Position numbers and translations under genes: made by a program. Positions 1 to 6,561 of a DNA stretch of 19,095 nucleotides are shown here, piece after piece (position 1 is the stretch's first letter; every line of letters begins with the position of its first letter). Below the pieces are notes generated by a model. The model was not told the origin of the DNA. It saw nothing but the letters and a program-made list of their open reading frames with translations, and did not search any database. The DNA comes from Candidatus Saliniplasma halalkaliphilum (GTDB taxonomy: Archaea > Thermoplasmatota > Thermoplasmata > Halarchaeoplasmatales > Halarchaeoplasmataceae), in the NCBI GenBank assembly GCA_019594235.1, contig JAFDTG010000020.1, positions 1 through 19,095 of the forward strand, written 5' to 3'.

Positions 1-427
1 AATAATCCGTAGAAACAAAACCAAAAGATGTCCTCAACAAGATAAGAGCTAAACCCAGTTGTATACCTCTGATCACGCTGGTAGGAACGATATCCTGCAG
101 CCTTTTCATCACTTTAAGATATCCTAAAAGTATGAAAAAAAGACCCAAAATGATCCCCGAAGCTGCGATTTCAGCCCTTGTGAACTGCCCCGCGATGACA
201 ATTGCACCGATGGCCTTCATCGGCTCTACTGGTACAGGTTTTTTGTAATATAGTCCTGTGAAAATATACCAAAAGGCAAAGAACAATAATATATGTCCCA
301 AATTTAGTTCTGATACAATAGCCACTCCCAAAACGATAGGAAAAAGGGTACCATAATCTCCGACTGCACCTGCCACTTCCTCCGATGTGAAACGAAAATC
401 CGGGAATCTTTTTTTCTCCGTTTCCAT
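1..427 (-). CDS. MOT1/SulP-like molybdate or sulfate transporter, N-terminal part (cut by window edge)
   Basis: This reading frame is open from an ATG at 427-425 to the left edge and gives 142 residues of an integral membrane protein; the rest lies outside the window. Near residue 24 it has a GDYGTLFPI stretch, near residue 67 KPVPVEPMKAIGA, and near residue 116 PTSVIRGIQLGL. These are hallmarks of the MOT1 branch of the SulP superfamily, which imports molybdate or sulfate. Several hydrophobic segments lie between the motifs. A TATA-like element about 25 bases upstream and the lack of a clear ribosome-binding site suggest a leaderless or very short-leader mRNA. Family membership is fairly secure; the substrate (molybdate versus sulfate) cannot be decided from this half. 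Confidence 0.85.
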   Translation of the reverse strand, partial: METEKKRFPDFRFTSEEVAGAVGDYGTLFPIVLGVAIVSELNLGHILLFFAFWYIFTGLYYKKPVPVEPMKAIGAIVIAGQFTRAEIAASGIILGLFFILLGYLKVMKRLQDIVPTSVIRGIQLGLALILLRTSFGFVSTDY

Positions 428-450
428 TCTATACCTAAATTCCTAAAGTT

Positions 451-460
451 ATATTAAAAA
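451..460 (-). promoter_or_regulatory. Candidate TATA box for the MOT1-like gene
   Basis: On the minus strand the stretch reads TTTTTAATAT. Its centre is about 27 bases before position 428, so transcription would begin within a base or two of the ATG at 427, consistent with a leaderless message. Confidence 0.4.
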
Positions 461-555
461 CTGTTTAAAGTCTCTAAAAGAGATTACATTGTTAAAAAGA
501 TGTTAAGAAAATTTCTATTGTATTATTCATTTATCGACATATCTTTTACTTCTAA

Positions 556-648
556 CCACATAATACAGTTTACATTGGTTGTTTGGAAGGTTATCTTTAT
601 GCCCTAAGAGGTATCGATGAAGATGAAATAAACGATGAAGAAAAATAA
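556..648 (+). pseudogene. Possible remnant: C-terminal end of a PQQ-type beta-propeller protein
   Basis: In one frame this stretch is open for 30 codons and ends in TAA. It encodes TVYIGCLEGYLYALRG followed by an acidic tail. The pattern VYIG..EGYLYAL closely matches the repeat unit of PQQ-like beta-propeller proteins, in which each blade ends in a phrase like VYVGS.DG.LYAL. There is no ATG in frame and an in-frame stop (TAA at 553-555) lies just upstream. The simplest reading is the decayed 3' end of a larger lost gene. The match is short and could be chance; a 20-residue peptide from the TTG at 583 cannot be excluded. Confidence 0.35.
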
Positions 649-706
649 CAACATCACCAATTTCTTAAAATCAAATCTATAATTTGTTCGTTAAAATTCT
701 CCTAAC

Positions 707-715
707 TTTAAAATA
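707..715 (+). promoter_or_regulatory. Candidate TATA box for the DUF432-MscS pair
   Basis: TTTAAAATA is centred about 27 bases before the ATG at 739, and no Shine-Dalgarno-like stretch precedes that ATG. This is the arrangement expected of a leaderless archaeal transcript. Confidence 0.45.
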
Positions 716-738
716 GAAGAAATACGTTTTCAGAACTG

Positions 739-1446
739 ATGTATGGTGAACATAAAGCACCCTTCGAATTTGAGAGAGAACCGTTGATTGTCTCTACAGA
801 GGAAACGGAAGAGGGTATTGATTATCATAGGGAATATGAAGAGAATATAATCGACAAGACCATTTTTAGTAAAGAAAAAGATATAATCATCAATCCTATC
901 GAGCCTTTAAACACTCCAAAGGCTTTGACATCTGCACTTTTAATAGAGATGGATAAACCTTTAGTTTTAGAACCAAAGAACAAAAAAAAGGTATATCTCA
1001 CATATCCATTGGAAATTGGAGTGTTCGTTAAGGGAAAAAAACACTACAAAGATATCGATATTTTCACGCTTGTAAAAAATAAGTACACCCTTTATGGGGA
1101 TGTTAAGACCGGAACGATATGTAAGTACTGGAAAAGTGAATTGCATACTTCAGAACCATCTCCCGACCCTCTTCATGAAGGAGTTCTAGAACTGCAATTA
1201 TACAATTTTGCTGAGGAATGGATAGAAGTGACTAAATCGGTTTTCAACGCTTATGGAATGGTCATGTTCTATGATGATGAGCTTGTTTCGATGAAAGGGC
1301 AGATGAAGATAGTTGGAGAAGAAAAATCTGCTACACGATTTTTAACTGAACCTTTAAGGGAAGGAATGAAAAAATCTTTGGAAGTTTTTGAGAAAAAAGT
1401 TCAGCATCTAAAGGGTGCTAAATTCATCATGGAAGGTGGTATATGA
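739..1446 (+). CDS. DUF432-like protein of unknown function
   Basis: A 235-residue soluble-looking protein with no signal peptide or membrane segment. It opens with YGEHKAPF and is acidic in its first 50 residues. A region near residues 98-133 contains an IDIFTLVKNKYTLYGDV stretch followed by a G.ICKYWKSE motif, and the C-terminus is a charged helical segment. This layout resembles DUF432, an archaeal family with no known role that I recall being found next to MscS channels; the assignment is from memory of the family. Its stop codon overlaps the start of the MscS gene, so the two are almost certainly co-translated. A role as a partner or regulator of the channel is a reasonable inference only. 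A TATA box lies about 27 bases upstream and no ribosome-binding site is visible, so the message may be leaderless. Confidence 0.7.
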   Translation: MYGEHKAPFEFEREPLIVSTEETEEGIDYHREYEENIIDKTIFSKEKDIIINPIEPLNTPKALTSALLIEMDKPLVLEPKNKKKVYLTYPLEIGVFVKGKKHYKDIDIFTLVKNKYTLYGDVKTGTICKYWKSELHTSEPSPDPLHEGVLELQLYNFAEEWIEVTKSVFNAYGMVMFYDDELVSMKGQMKIVGEEKSATRFLTEPLREGMKKSLEVFEKKVQHLKGAKFIMEGGI

Positions 1447-2261
1447 TGTGGAATAGGATCATCTTCCAGAATATTACTGTTAGTGATGTTATACTGAGTT
1501 TCATTATCATCCTTGTGGCTGTGCTGATCGGTAAAGCATTAACACTTAGTATGAAAAAGAGGTTCAAAGATAAGATATCTAAAGACAGATTAAATACGAT
1601 GTCTAGGACAGTCTATTACATTATACTCCTCGCTGGATTCATGACCGTTTTACCTATTTTAGATATCAATCTTTCCGGTTTGATGGTGGCAGGCGGGATC
1701 ATGGCTATAGTTATTGGTTTCGCTAGTCAAAGTATAGTTTCGAACCTTATATCGGGGATTTTTCTAACATTTGAAAGACCTTTACGAGTTGACGACGTAG
1801 TTAGCATCGGTGGTCAAGATGGTACTCTTGGTATAGTCGAAGATATCCGTATAATCTCAACATCTCTACGAACCTTTGAAGGTGTGTATGTAAGGATTCC
1901 AAATGAAAAAGTATTCACATCAAATATCACCAACTTTCTAGAAAATGTTGCTAGAAGATTCGAATACAATGTTGGAATCAGATATCAAGATGATGCAGAT
2001 AAAGCTGCTGAAATCATTAAAGAACTGATTGAAGATCATCCTCTAGCCCTAAAAAATCCACCTCCACAGATATTCGTGGAAGACCTAGGGAGTAGTGCCG
2101 TTAACCTAAAAGTAAGGGTTTGGGGTCCTTCTACTGATTGGTTCCAGATCAGAATAGAATTATTATGGAAGATAAAGAAAGAACTAGAAGAAAATGATAT
2201 CAAGATACCTTTCAACCAGCAGGAAGTCTGGTTCATGAATGAGTTAGAAAAAGAAAAATAA
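1443..2261 (+). CDS. mscS: MscS-family small-conductance mechanosensitive channel
   Basis: A 272-residue channel of the usual MscS core length. Hydrophobic segments lie near residues 14-35 and 53-72, and the pore-lining third helix near 76-110 is rich in Gly and Ala (GLMVAGGIMAIVIGFA). It runs into the signature FERPLRVDDVV and then the beta domain with VRIPNEKVF. The C-terminal alpha/beta domain ends near the Phe-Asn-Gln-Gln stretch. MscS opens when membrane tension rises and releases solutes during hypo-osmotic shock. The start overlaps the DUF432-like stop by four bases (ATGA); a second ATG follows at once, so the exact start is uncertain by one codon. A six-base T run at 2278-2283 may help end transcription before the convergent neighbour. 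Confidence 0.93.
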   Translation: MMWNRIIFQNITVSDVILSFIIILVAVLIGKALTLSMKKRFKDKISKDRLNTMSRTVYYIILLAGFMTVLPILDINLSGLMVAGGIMAIVIGFASQSIVSNLISGIFLTFERPLRVDDVVSIGGQDGTLGIVEDIRIISTSLRTFEGVYVRIPNEKVFTSNITNFLENVARRFEYNVGIRYQDDADKAAEIIKELIEDHPLALKNPPPQIFVEDLGSSAVNLKVRVWGPSTDWFQIRIELLWKIKKELEENDIKIPFNQQEVWFMNELEKEK

Positions 2262-2310
2262 AAAGGGTTTTGAAAGGTTTTTTAGATGTACTAAGTCATC
2301 AAACTCGGGT

Positions 2311-3981
2311 TCACTCGGACATAGTTGTTACTGTGTTATCCACTAGGTATGTGTTCGGTATCGATTGTTTATTACCTCTTTCATCGATGATTATCGTGTT
2401 ATATCTAGTAATCTCTTTGACTTCACCAGAGTATTCTCCAACTTCAATTTTTTCACCCGGTTTTACTATCTCTTTGACCTGTAGATAACCGCCCATGTTT
2501 GACATTACGCCCTTTAATCCGTAAGCAAAGCCTGCTCCTAGACCGATCATCACTGCACCTAGAGTTATACCAAATGCTAGATAGAGTACCGGAACTTCGA
2601 TACCCAATTGAGCTAACGCCATAGTGATGACAATATATATCACCAGGAATTTAACTGCGTTGGCAACCAATGCAGGGAAAGGTAATTCGTGTTTCTTAGA
2701 ACTTTCCATGGTCTTGTCATAAAGCCATCCTGCGACCCAAAGACCGAGTAGGACTATTATTGCAGCAGCGAATAGATTCGGTATCCAAAGTATAACGGTA
2801 GTAACTAATTCAGCTAATATCTCGATGCCTAATACTGCAACAGCTATGTTGATGAAGATCAGCATCACTGTAATTTTCACTAGGAAATCAACGAACTTCA
2901 TTATTACTCCAGGTTTTTTGATTATGTCTTCAGCCGGTTTTATGAATTTACCAGATTCCATTTCTTCGAGTAACTTGTGAACTATGTTCAATACAAAATC
3001 GGTGACAATCAAACCTATTATGATTATCGCCATAGCTACAAGTATTCTTGGGAAATAGAGTAGTATTGGATTGATTACCGTTTGTAAAGTCTCGATAGCC
3101 AAGATGTCAAGAGCTATTTGGATAAATATCACAAGTATCCAGACTTTAACCAGAGTTAACGCGATACCTAATATCGATAGACCTTTAACCATGGTTTTAT
3201 CGTCCGCACGAGTTAAAGTCCTACCTATATCAGCTTCCTCAAACCAGTTGCGTATCCATTTGACTATGTAATCCGCTATCACTAGTCCTGCCAAAACCAC
3301 AAAGAATGCAATCACTACTCGTGGGAAGTAGTCTAATATCGGTCTAACGAAATCTGTTAGTGCTCTTATTGCTAAGATATCTAGTGCTGCCTGGACAAAG
3401 AACAGTACTACCCATACCTTTATGATAATACCAAGTATGCTAAATAGACTGTATCCAGTTCCCTTTAATTGTTGATCGACAGATTTGACAGATTTTTTCA
3501 ATCCGGACTTGTTCAAAGCCTTAACCACCATCTCAGAAACCAGTGTTCCAACGTACAGACCTATTACGATCAATAAAGCAGCTATCAGGGCTCTAGGTAT
3601 AAACAGTATAATTGGAGATAGAATATCTGATATGATTTCTATATCCGCAGCACCGACGCCTAACTGTAGGAAGATCAGGAATACAAACCAAAATATGAAT
3701 ATACTGATAAAGTGCGACGCACTTTTAAATCCCATCTTCCTGAAATGCTTTCCCAGTTTAATTTTGTTCATTGCTTTTTCGAATCCTATCTTTTCCAGGA
3801 ATTTTCTGAATACACTTGCGATCAACTTCCCGACCACATAACCGACCAGTATGAATACCAGCAGAAATATCAAACCGGGTAGGAACTCCCAGAATTGAGC
3901 TTCCATCTCGGCAAAAGGTTCACCAAAACCGCCTAGCTTAATTCCTGCATCATACAATGCATCACTAATTGGAGTTGCCAT
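2311..3981 (-). CDS. Multi-repeat TM-helix protein with MscS-like C-terminus (putative mechanosensitive channel)
   Basis: A 556-residue membrane protein made of a recurring unit: a hydrophobic helix, a short link such as LDILAIRALTD or LGIEILAELV, a second stretch ending in Phe/Ile-Pro-Arg/Asn, and a third helix with an IGL-type Gly motif. A half unit occupies residues 27-62 and fuller copies lie near 91-156, 182-247, 269-338 and 363-424. A last copy (440-490) runs into GITLGAVMIGLGAGFAYGLKG and a small beta domain (500-550) with PGEKIEVGEYSGEV and SIPNTYL, recalling the end of the MscS pore helix and its beta domain. The repeat matches what I know as the conserved TM-helix family (PF05552). 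The ribosome-binding site GGGTGA at 3994-3989 supports the start. The gene converges on the canonical MscS gene, so both may answer osmotic stress (inference). Confidence 0.85.
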   Translation of the reverse strand: MATPISDALYDAGIKLGGFGEPFAEMEAQFWEFLPGLIFLLVFILVGYVVGKLIASVFRKFLEKIGFEKAMNKIKLGKHFRKMGFKSASHFISIFIFWFVFLIFLQLGVGAADIEIISDILSPIILFIPRALIAALLIVIGLYVGTLVSEMVVKALNKSGLKKSVKSVDQQLKGTGYSLFSILGIIIKVWVVLFFVQAALDILAIRALTDFVRPILDYFPRVVIAFFVVLAGLVIADYIVKWIRNWFEEADIGRTLTRADDKTMVKGLSILGIALTLVKVWILVIFIQIALDILAIETLQTVINPILLYFPRILVAMAIIIIGLIVTDFVLNIVHKLLEEMESGKFIKPAEDIIKKPGVIMKFVDFLVKITVMLIFINIAVAVLGIEILAELVTTVILWIPNLFAAAIIVLLGLWVAGWLYDKTMESSKKHELPFPALVANAVKFLVIYIVITMALAQLGIEVPVLYLAFGITLGAVMIGLGAGFAYGLKGVMSNMGGYLQVKEIVKPGEKIEVGEYSGEVKEITRYNTIIIDERGNKQSIPNTYLVDNTVTTMSE

Positions 3982-4015
3982 TTTTATTTCACCCTAATAT
4001 GGGTATTATGACAAG

Positions 4016-4024
4016 ATTATATAT
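4016..4024 (-). promoter_or_regulatory. Candidate TATA box for the TM-repeat channel gene
   Basis: On the minus strand the stretch reads AATATATAAT. It is centred 25-27 bases before about position 3995, which gives a leader of about 14 bases beginning at the GGGTGA ribosome-binding site. Confidence 0.45.
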
Positions 4025-4120
4025 TATTTTTGCTGATTTCTTCTAAAAACACTTTGATTTATACATGATATACTATTAAAAATTAAAAATCCAATATTGG
4101 CATTTATAGTTCCCAAATAT

Positions 4121-4128
4121 TTTATATA
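4121..4128 (+). promoter_or_regulatory. TATA box for the coiled-coil protein gene
   Basis: TTTATATA is a strong archaeal TATA match. Transcription should begin about 25 bases later, near 4148-4152, downstream of the first in-frame ATG (4140). This helps place the translation start at 4161. Confidence 0.55.
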
Positions 4129-4160
4129 CCTTAGATTAAATGACTACAATGGTGATATTA

Positions 4161-4391
4161 ATGGTTAAAGATAGTAGACTTAAAGATTCTTCTTCCAGAA
4201 AGAAAGCTGAAGCTAAAGAATTAGAAAAAGAGGCGAAGTACGAGGGAAAGGCAGCTAAAATGGAGAAGAAGATAGAAAATTACAAAAAGAAGATGGAAAA
4301 GCACAAGGAAAAGATAGCTGATCTAGAAAAAAAATTAGCAGAAGCAAAATCCAAGAGACAAGAGTATATCTCTAAATCTCAGAAAAAATAA
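4161..4391 (+). CDS. Small lysine-rich coiled-coil protein of unknown function
   Basis: A 76-residue protein, nearly all charged helix. From about residue 12 to 70 it is dominated by Lys, Glu and Ala with a heptad-like spacing (phrases such as KMEKKIENYKKKMEKHKEKI and DLEKKLAEAK), predicting one long coiled coil. There is no Cys, no membrane segment and no recognisable enzyme motif. The frame is open from an ATG at 4140, but the start at 4161 is preferred because GGTGAT at 4151-4156 lies five bases before it and the TATA box at 4121-4128 would start the mRNA after 4140. It is divergent from the repeat channel gene. T-rich sequence at 4395-4409 may terminate the message. It may be a self-associating or nucleic-acid-binding small protein, but no function can be named. 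Confidence 0.7.
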   Translation: MVKDSRLKDSSSRKKAEAKELEKEAKYEGKAAKMEKKIENYKKKMEKHKEKIADLEKKLAEAKSKRQEYISKSQKK

Positions 4392-4446
4392 AACCCTTTT
4401 CTTTTATCACTTTCACTATTTTCACGTACCCCCCTGGTGTTTATCC

Positions 4447-4452
4447 TTATAA
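4447..4452 (+). promoter_or_regulatory. Candidate TATA box upstream of micro-ORF
   Basis: TTATAA within CCTTATAAGTAAC lies about 27 bases before position 4476, where a GTG in frame with the micro-ORF stands; the ATG at 4485 follows nine bases later. It may drive the micro-ORF, the structured element, or both. Confidence 0.35.
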
Positions 4453-4484
4453 GTAACGAATCTTTTTTTCTAAATGTGAAGCAT

Positions 4485-4562
4485 ATGATAGAAGAAGACG
4501 CTCACTATAGTTGGAAAGAAGTATATCGCAAGCTTGGCTGCGATATAAATTACGATGAATGA
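4485..4562 (+). CDS. Candidate 25-residue micro-ORF
   Basis: ATG to TGA encodes 25 residues starting MIEEDAHYSWKEVYRKLG and ending in CDINYDE, an acidic and aromatic composition that is ordinary for a folded protein segment. An in-frame GTG at 4476 would add three residues. A TATA-like element at 4447-4452 is correctly spaced for transcription starting at 4475-4478. There is no Shine-Dalgarno, so a leaderless or near-leaderless start would be needed. The ORF ends 11 bases before the first arm of the structured element, so it could be a leader peptide or the start of the same transcript. It is too short to recognise and may be chance. Confidence 0.3.
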   Translation: MIEEDAHYSWKEVYRKLGCDINYDE

Positions 4563-4573
4563 TTGATAAAATA

Positions 4574-4697
4574 GGGTAAACTCCGATATTACCTATAACC
4601 GAAGTAATTGAATAAAGGCTTCGAAACCGGGGATCATTTCCCGATTATTGCGGGATAGCAGGTAGGGTTGGGCTCCTACCTGCGTTTATCCTTCCGC
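4574..4697 (+). ncRNA. Candidate structured non-coding RNA or leader element
   Basis: Several complementary arms are visible. A perfect nine-base hairpin pairs GCAGGTAGG (4658-4666) with CCTACCTGC (4675-4683) across an eight-base loop. It extends outward through GATA:TATC (4654-4657 with 4687-4690) and GCGG:CCGC (4650-4653 with 4694-4697), with a three-base bulge on the 3' side at each step, for 17 pairs in all. Alternatively GTTTATCC (4684-4691) pairs with GGGTAAAC (4574-4581, one G-U), closing a multi-branched fold with CGAAG:CTTCG (4600-4604 with 4619-4623) and CGGG:CCCG arms inside. The two folds exclude each other. The block is more G+C-rich than its flanks. The strand is uncertain because hairpins read on both; plus is chosen from the flanking genes. 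It does not look like tRNA, 5S, SRP or RNase P RNA. Confidence 0.4.
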
Positions 4698-4722
4698 ATA
4701 ACTGTTCTTAGACACCCAAACA

Positions 4723-4733
4723 TTTATTTATAA
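4723..4733 (+). promoter_or_regulatory. TATA box for the UPF0147 gene
   Basis: TTTATTTATAA places the transcript start near 4752-4756, giving a leader of about 40 bases that contains the GAGGT ribosome-binding site at 4781-4785. It lies downstream of the structured element, so that element is probably not part of this mRNA unless transcription reads through from upstream. Confidence 0.5.
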
Positions 4734-4792
4734 CTACCATAAACCTTAATTATGAGAAATTAAGTTACCGAAAGAATTTTGAGGTTGATAAA

Positions 4793-5065
4793 ATGGAAAC
4801 ACAGGAAGAGTTAGAACAAATATGCGATATGTTGGATCGTATCGAAGAAGATACATCGATTCCAAGAAATATCAGAAATAATTCTGAAGAATGTGAAAAA
4901 TTGTTATTAGAATCAGATGATGACCTTGATGTAAGAATAGCATCATCCATATTCAAACTGGAAGAGATGGCAGATGACCCGAATATTCCTCTACATGGAC
5001 GGACGTTGATTTGGAACGTCATTAGTAGATTGGAATCGTTAAAAAATGAGGGAAATTCATCCTAA
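4793..5065 (+). CDS. UPF0147 family protein
   Basis: A 90-residue acidic, all-helical protein. The phrases DTSIPRNIRNNSEE near residue 20 and DDPNIPLHGRTLIWNVISRLE near residue 62 form the internal two-part repeat (a Pro-Arg-Asn or Pro-Leu-His turn followed by an amphipathic helix) typical of UPF0147, a small archaeal family with no established function. Its length is normal for the family. The start is supported by GAGGT at 4781-4785, seven bases before the ATG. The gene converges on glycyl-tRNA synthetase and the two stop codons share bases (5062-5065), so there is no room for a separate terminator between them. Confidence 0.88.
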   Translation: METQEELEQICDMLDRIEEDTSIPRNIRNNSEECEKLLLESDDDLDVRIASSIFKLEEMADDPNIPLHGRTLIWNVISRLESLKNEGNSS

Positions 5066-6552
5066 TCCTCTTTCATATATTCCTCAAAAGTTTTCTTCCC
5101 TTCTAATAGATTCTTAAGTACTTTTTTCAGATCTTTTACCTCAACTCGAATTTGTTCTCCCGAGCGTATTTCTCTGACTGTGATTGTATTTTCTTCTAGA
5201 GTATCATAATCTACGGTCATGCAGTAAGGTGTACCAATTTCATCCTGCCTCGCATATCTCTTTCCGATAGATCCACTTTTATCCCAGAACATATCAAAGT
5301 GTTCATTCAAATCCTCAAAAATCTCTCTAGATTTTTCTGGTAAACCATCTTTTCTGACTAGTGGAAAAACAGCGCCAGTGTAAGGAGCCAATTTAGGTGG
5401 GAGGTCAAACCAGTTTCTATCATCCGTTTTATATCCTTTATCCAAAAGAGCCCAAATATTTCTGTCGACACCAAAGCTGAGTTCTACTACATGCGGTACT
5501 TTTCTGCCATCATCAGTGGGAATAGACATCTTTTGACCGGATCTCTCTTGATGTTTCTTTAGATCATAGTCACTCCTGTAATGCAAACCATCTACTTCTT
5601 TCCATCCACCTAAGGTGTCAAAATATATCTCCAAATCAAAGTGTATCTTATTGTAAAATGCTTTCTCTTCATCTGAAAGTTCCCTCAACCTGATATTTTC
5701 TTCTTTGATCTCCATAATATCCCGATAAAATTGGTATATCTTCATTAGGTGATAGAGAAAAAATTCAGGTAGATTTTCCATTTCTGTAACATCAATTTCC
5801 TTAGTTTCTTCCCAACCCGGTCTTTTAACCCTCATGTAGATCTTTTTTTCATTGTCATATTTTTCTTTGAAAAATTTCTTATGGGCAGAAGGTACAAAAA
5901 AAATCTGTAATTCTGCCTGTTCGAACTCCCTCTGACGGAAGAGACCTTGTCTTGGTGATATCTCATTTCTATAGGCCCGTCCTATGGTAGCTAGACCCAT
6001 AGGCATCCTTTTACGAAGAGCTCGATACTCTCGATTGAAGTTTAGATATATGCCCTGAGCGGTTTCAGGTCTGAGGAAACCTATATTATCCCCAGTTGGG
6101 CCTATCTCAAGCTTAAACATCATATTGAAATTCTCCGGATCCATGAAATCTCCACCGCAATTGGGGCACTGTAATTTCAATTCGCCAAGCTTACTTTTAA
6201 TCTCTTCTAGGTCCATCCATTCAGCACTCTCACCAGTTTCGTCTTCAATTAGATGGTCACCCCTGTACGAAGAACCACATCTCTCACATTTGATCAAAAT
6301 ATCAGAAAAATGGTCGACATGACCAGATGCTTCAAGGGCCTTGTAAGGTAATATGTTAGTTGTATCTAAAAGATGATAATTTTCATCTAACCCTAAAAAG
6401 AAATCTTTCCAAGCTTTCTTCCAATTCTCTTTAAGTTTTGTACCAAGGTGACCGTAATCATAGAAACCAGATCCCCCACCATAAATCTCAGCACTCTGCC
6501 AAACAAAACCCCTTCTCTTGCACATCGATTCTAAGTCTTCTTTATCTGACAT
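5062..6552 (-). CDS. glyS: Glycyl-tRNA synthetase (archaeal/eukaryotic alpha2 type)
   Basis: A class II synthetase of 496 residues that charges tRNA-Gly in the cytoplasm. The N-terminus has RRGFVWQSAEIYGG and GFYDYGHLG, characteristic of dimeric GlyRS. Motif 1 lies around residues 55-85. A zinc site is formed by C89/C92 and C129/C132. The RPETAQGIY segment is near 161, motif 2 (RNEISPRQGLFRQREFEQAE) near 195-214 and motif 3 (ELSFGVDRNIWALL) near 357-370. The C-terminal anticodon-binding domain starts near APYTGAVFPL at 389 and includes RYARQDEIGTPYC. It is somewhat shorter than many archaeal homologues but keeps all catalytic elements. Nine bases separate it from the CBS gene stop; its GAGGT ribosome-binding site includes that stop codon, so translation is probably coupled. 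Confidence 0.96.
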   Translation of the reverse strand: MSDKEDLESMCKRRGFVWQSAEIYGGGSGFYDYGHLGTKLKENWKKAWKDFFLGLDENYHLLDTTNILPYKALEASGHVDHFSDILIKCERCGSSYRGDHLIEDETGESAEWMDLEEIKSKLGELKLQCPNCGGDFMDPENFNMMFKLEIGPTGDNIGFLRPETAQGIYLNFNREYRALRKRMPMGLATIGRAYRNEISPRQGLFRQREFEQAELQIFFVPSAHKKFFKEKYDNEKKIYMRVKRPGWEETKEIDVTEMENLPEFFLYHLMKIYQFYRDIMEIKEENIRLRELSDEEKAFYNKIHFDLEIYFDTLGGWKEVDGLHYRSDYDLKKHQERSGQKMSIPTDDGRKVPHVVELSFGVDRNIWALLDKGYKTDDRNWFDLPPKLAPYTGAVFPLVRKDGLPEKSREIFEDLNEHFDMFWDKSGSIGKRYARQDEIGTPYCMTVDYDTLEENTITVREIRSGEQIRVEVKDLKKVLKNLLEGKKTFEEYMKED

Positions 6553-6561
6553 CGAAAAACC

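Larger units (their letters stand above)
428..738. other. 311-base gap between divergent genes
   Basis: An A+T-rich gap between the MOT1-like gene (minus) and the DUF432-like gene (plus). It holds a promoter candidate at each end and, in the middle, a short stretch resembling the end of a PQQ-repeat beta-propeller gene (listed separately). No intact gene is seen. Confidence 0.6.
4392..4792. other. 401-base gap with micro-ORF and structured element
   Basis: The space between the coiled-coil gene and the UPF0147 gene. It holds a T-rich stretch (4395-4409), a TATA-like element (4447-4452), a candidate 25-codon ORF (4485-4562), a hairpin-rich element (4574-4697) and the promoter of the UPF0147 gene (4723-4733). 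These are listed separately. Confidence 0.6.

Noticed and set aside
500..607. 35-codon plus-strand ORF from the ATG at 500
   Set aside because: Hydrophobic, low-complexity peptide with no ribosome-binding site or promoter; it overlaps the PQQ-like remnant in another frame and looks like chance.
2036..2236. Minus-strand frame inside the MscS gene
   Set aside because: Antisense shadow of a confidently identified channel gene with no supporting signals.
3485..3841. 118-codon plus-strand open frame
   Set aside because: Lies wholly antisense to the TM-repeat channel, has no promoter or ribosome-binding site, and its open state follows from the codon pattern of the real gene.
4574..4697. Structured element as a tRNA, 5S rRNA, SRP RNA, RNase P RNA, or box C/D or H/ACA guide
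   Set aside because: No T-arm or anticodon-arm geometry; no conserved 5S, SRP or RNase P core motifs; no C/D box pair; the bulges are one-sided, so no two-sided pseudouridylation pocket forms, although ATA does follow the base of the long stem.
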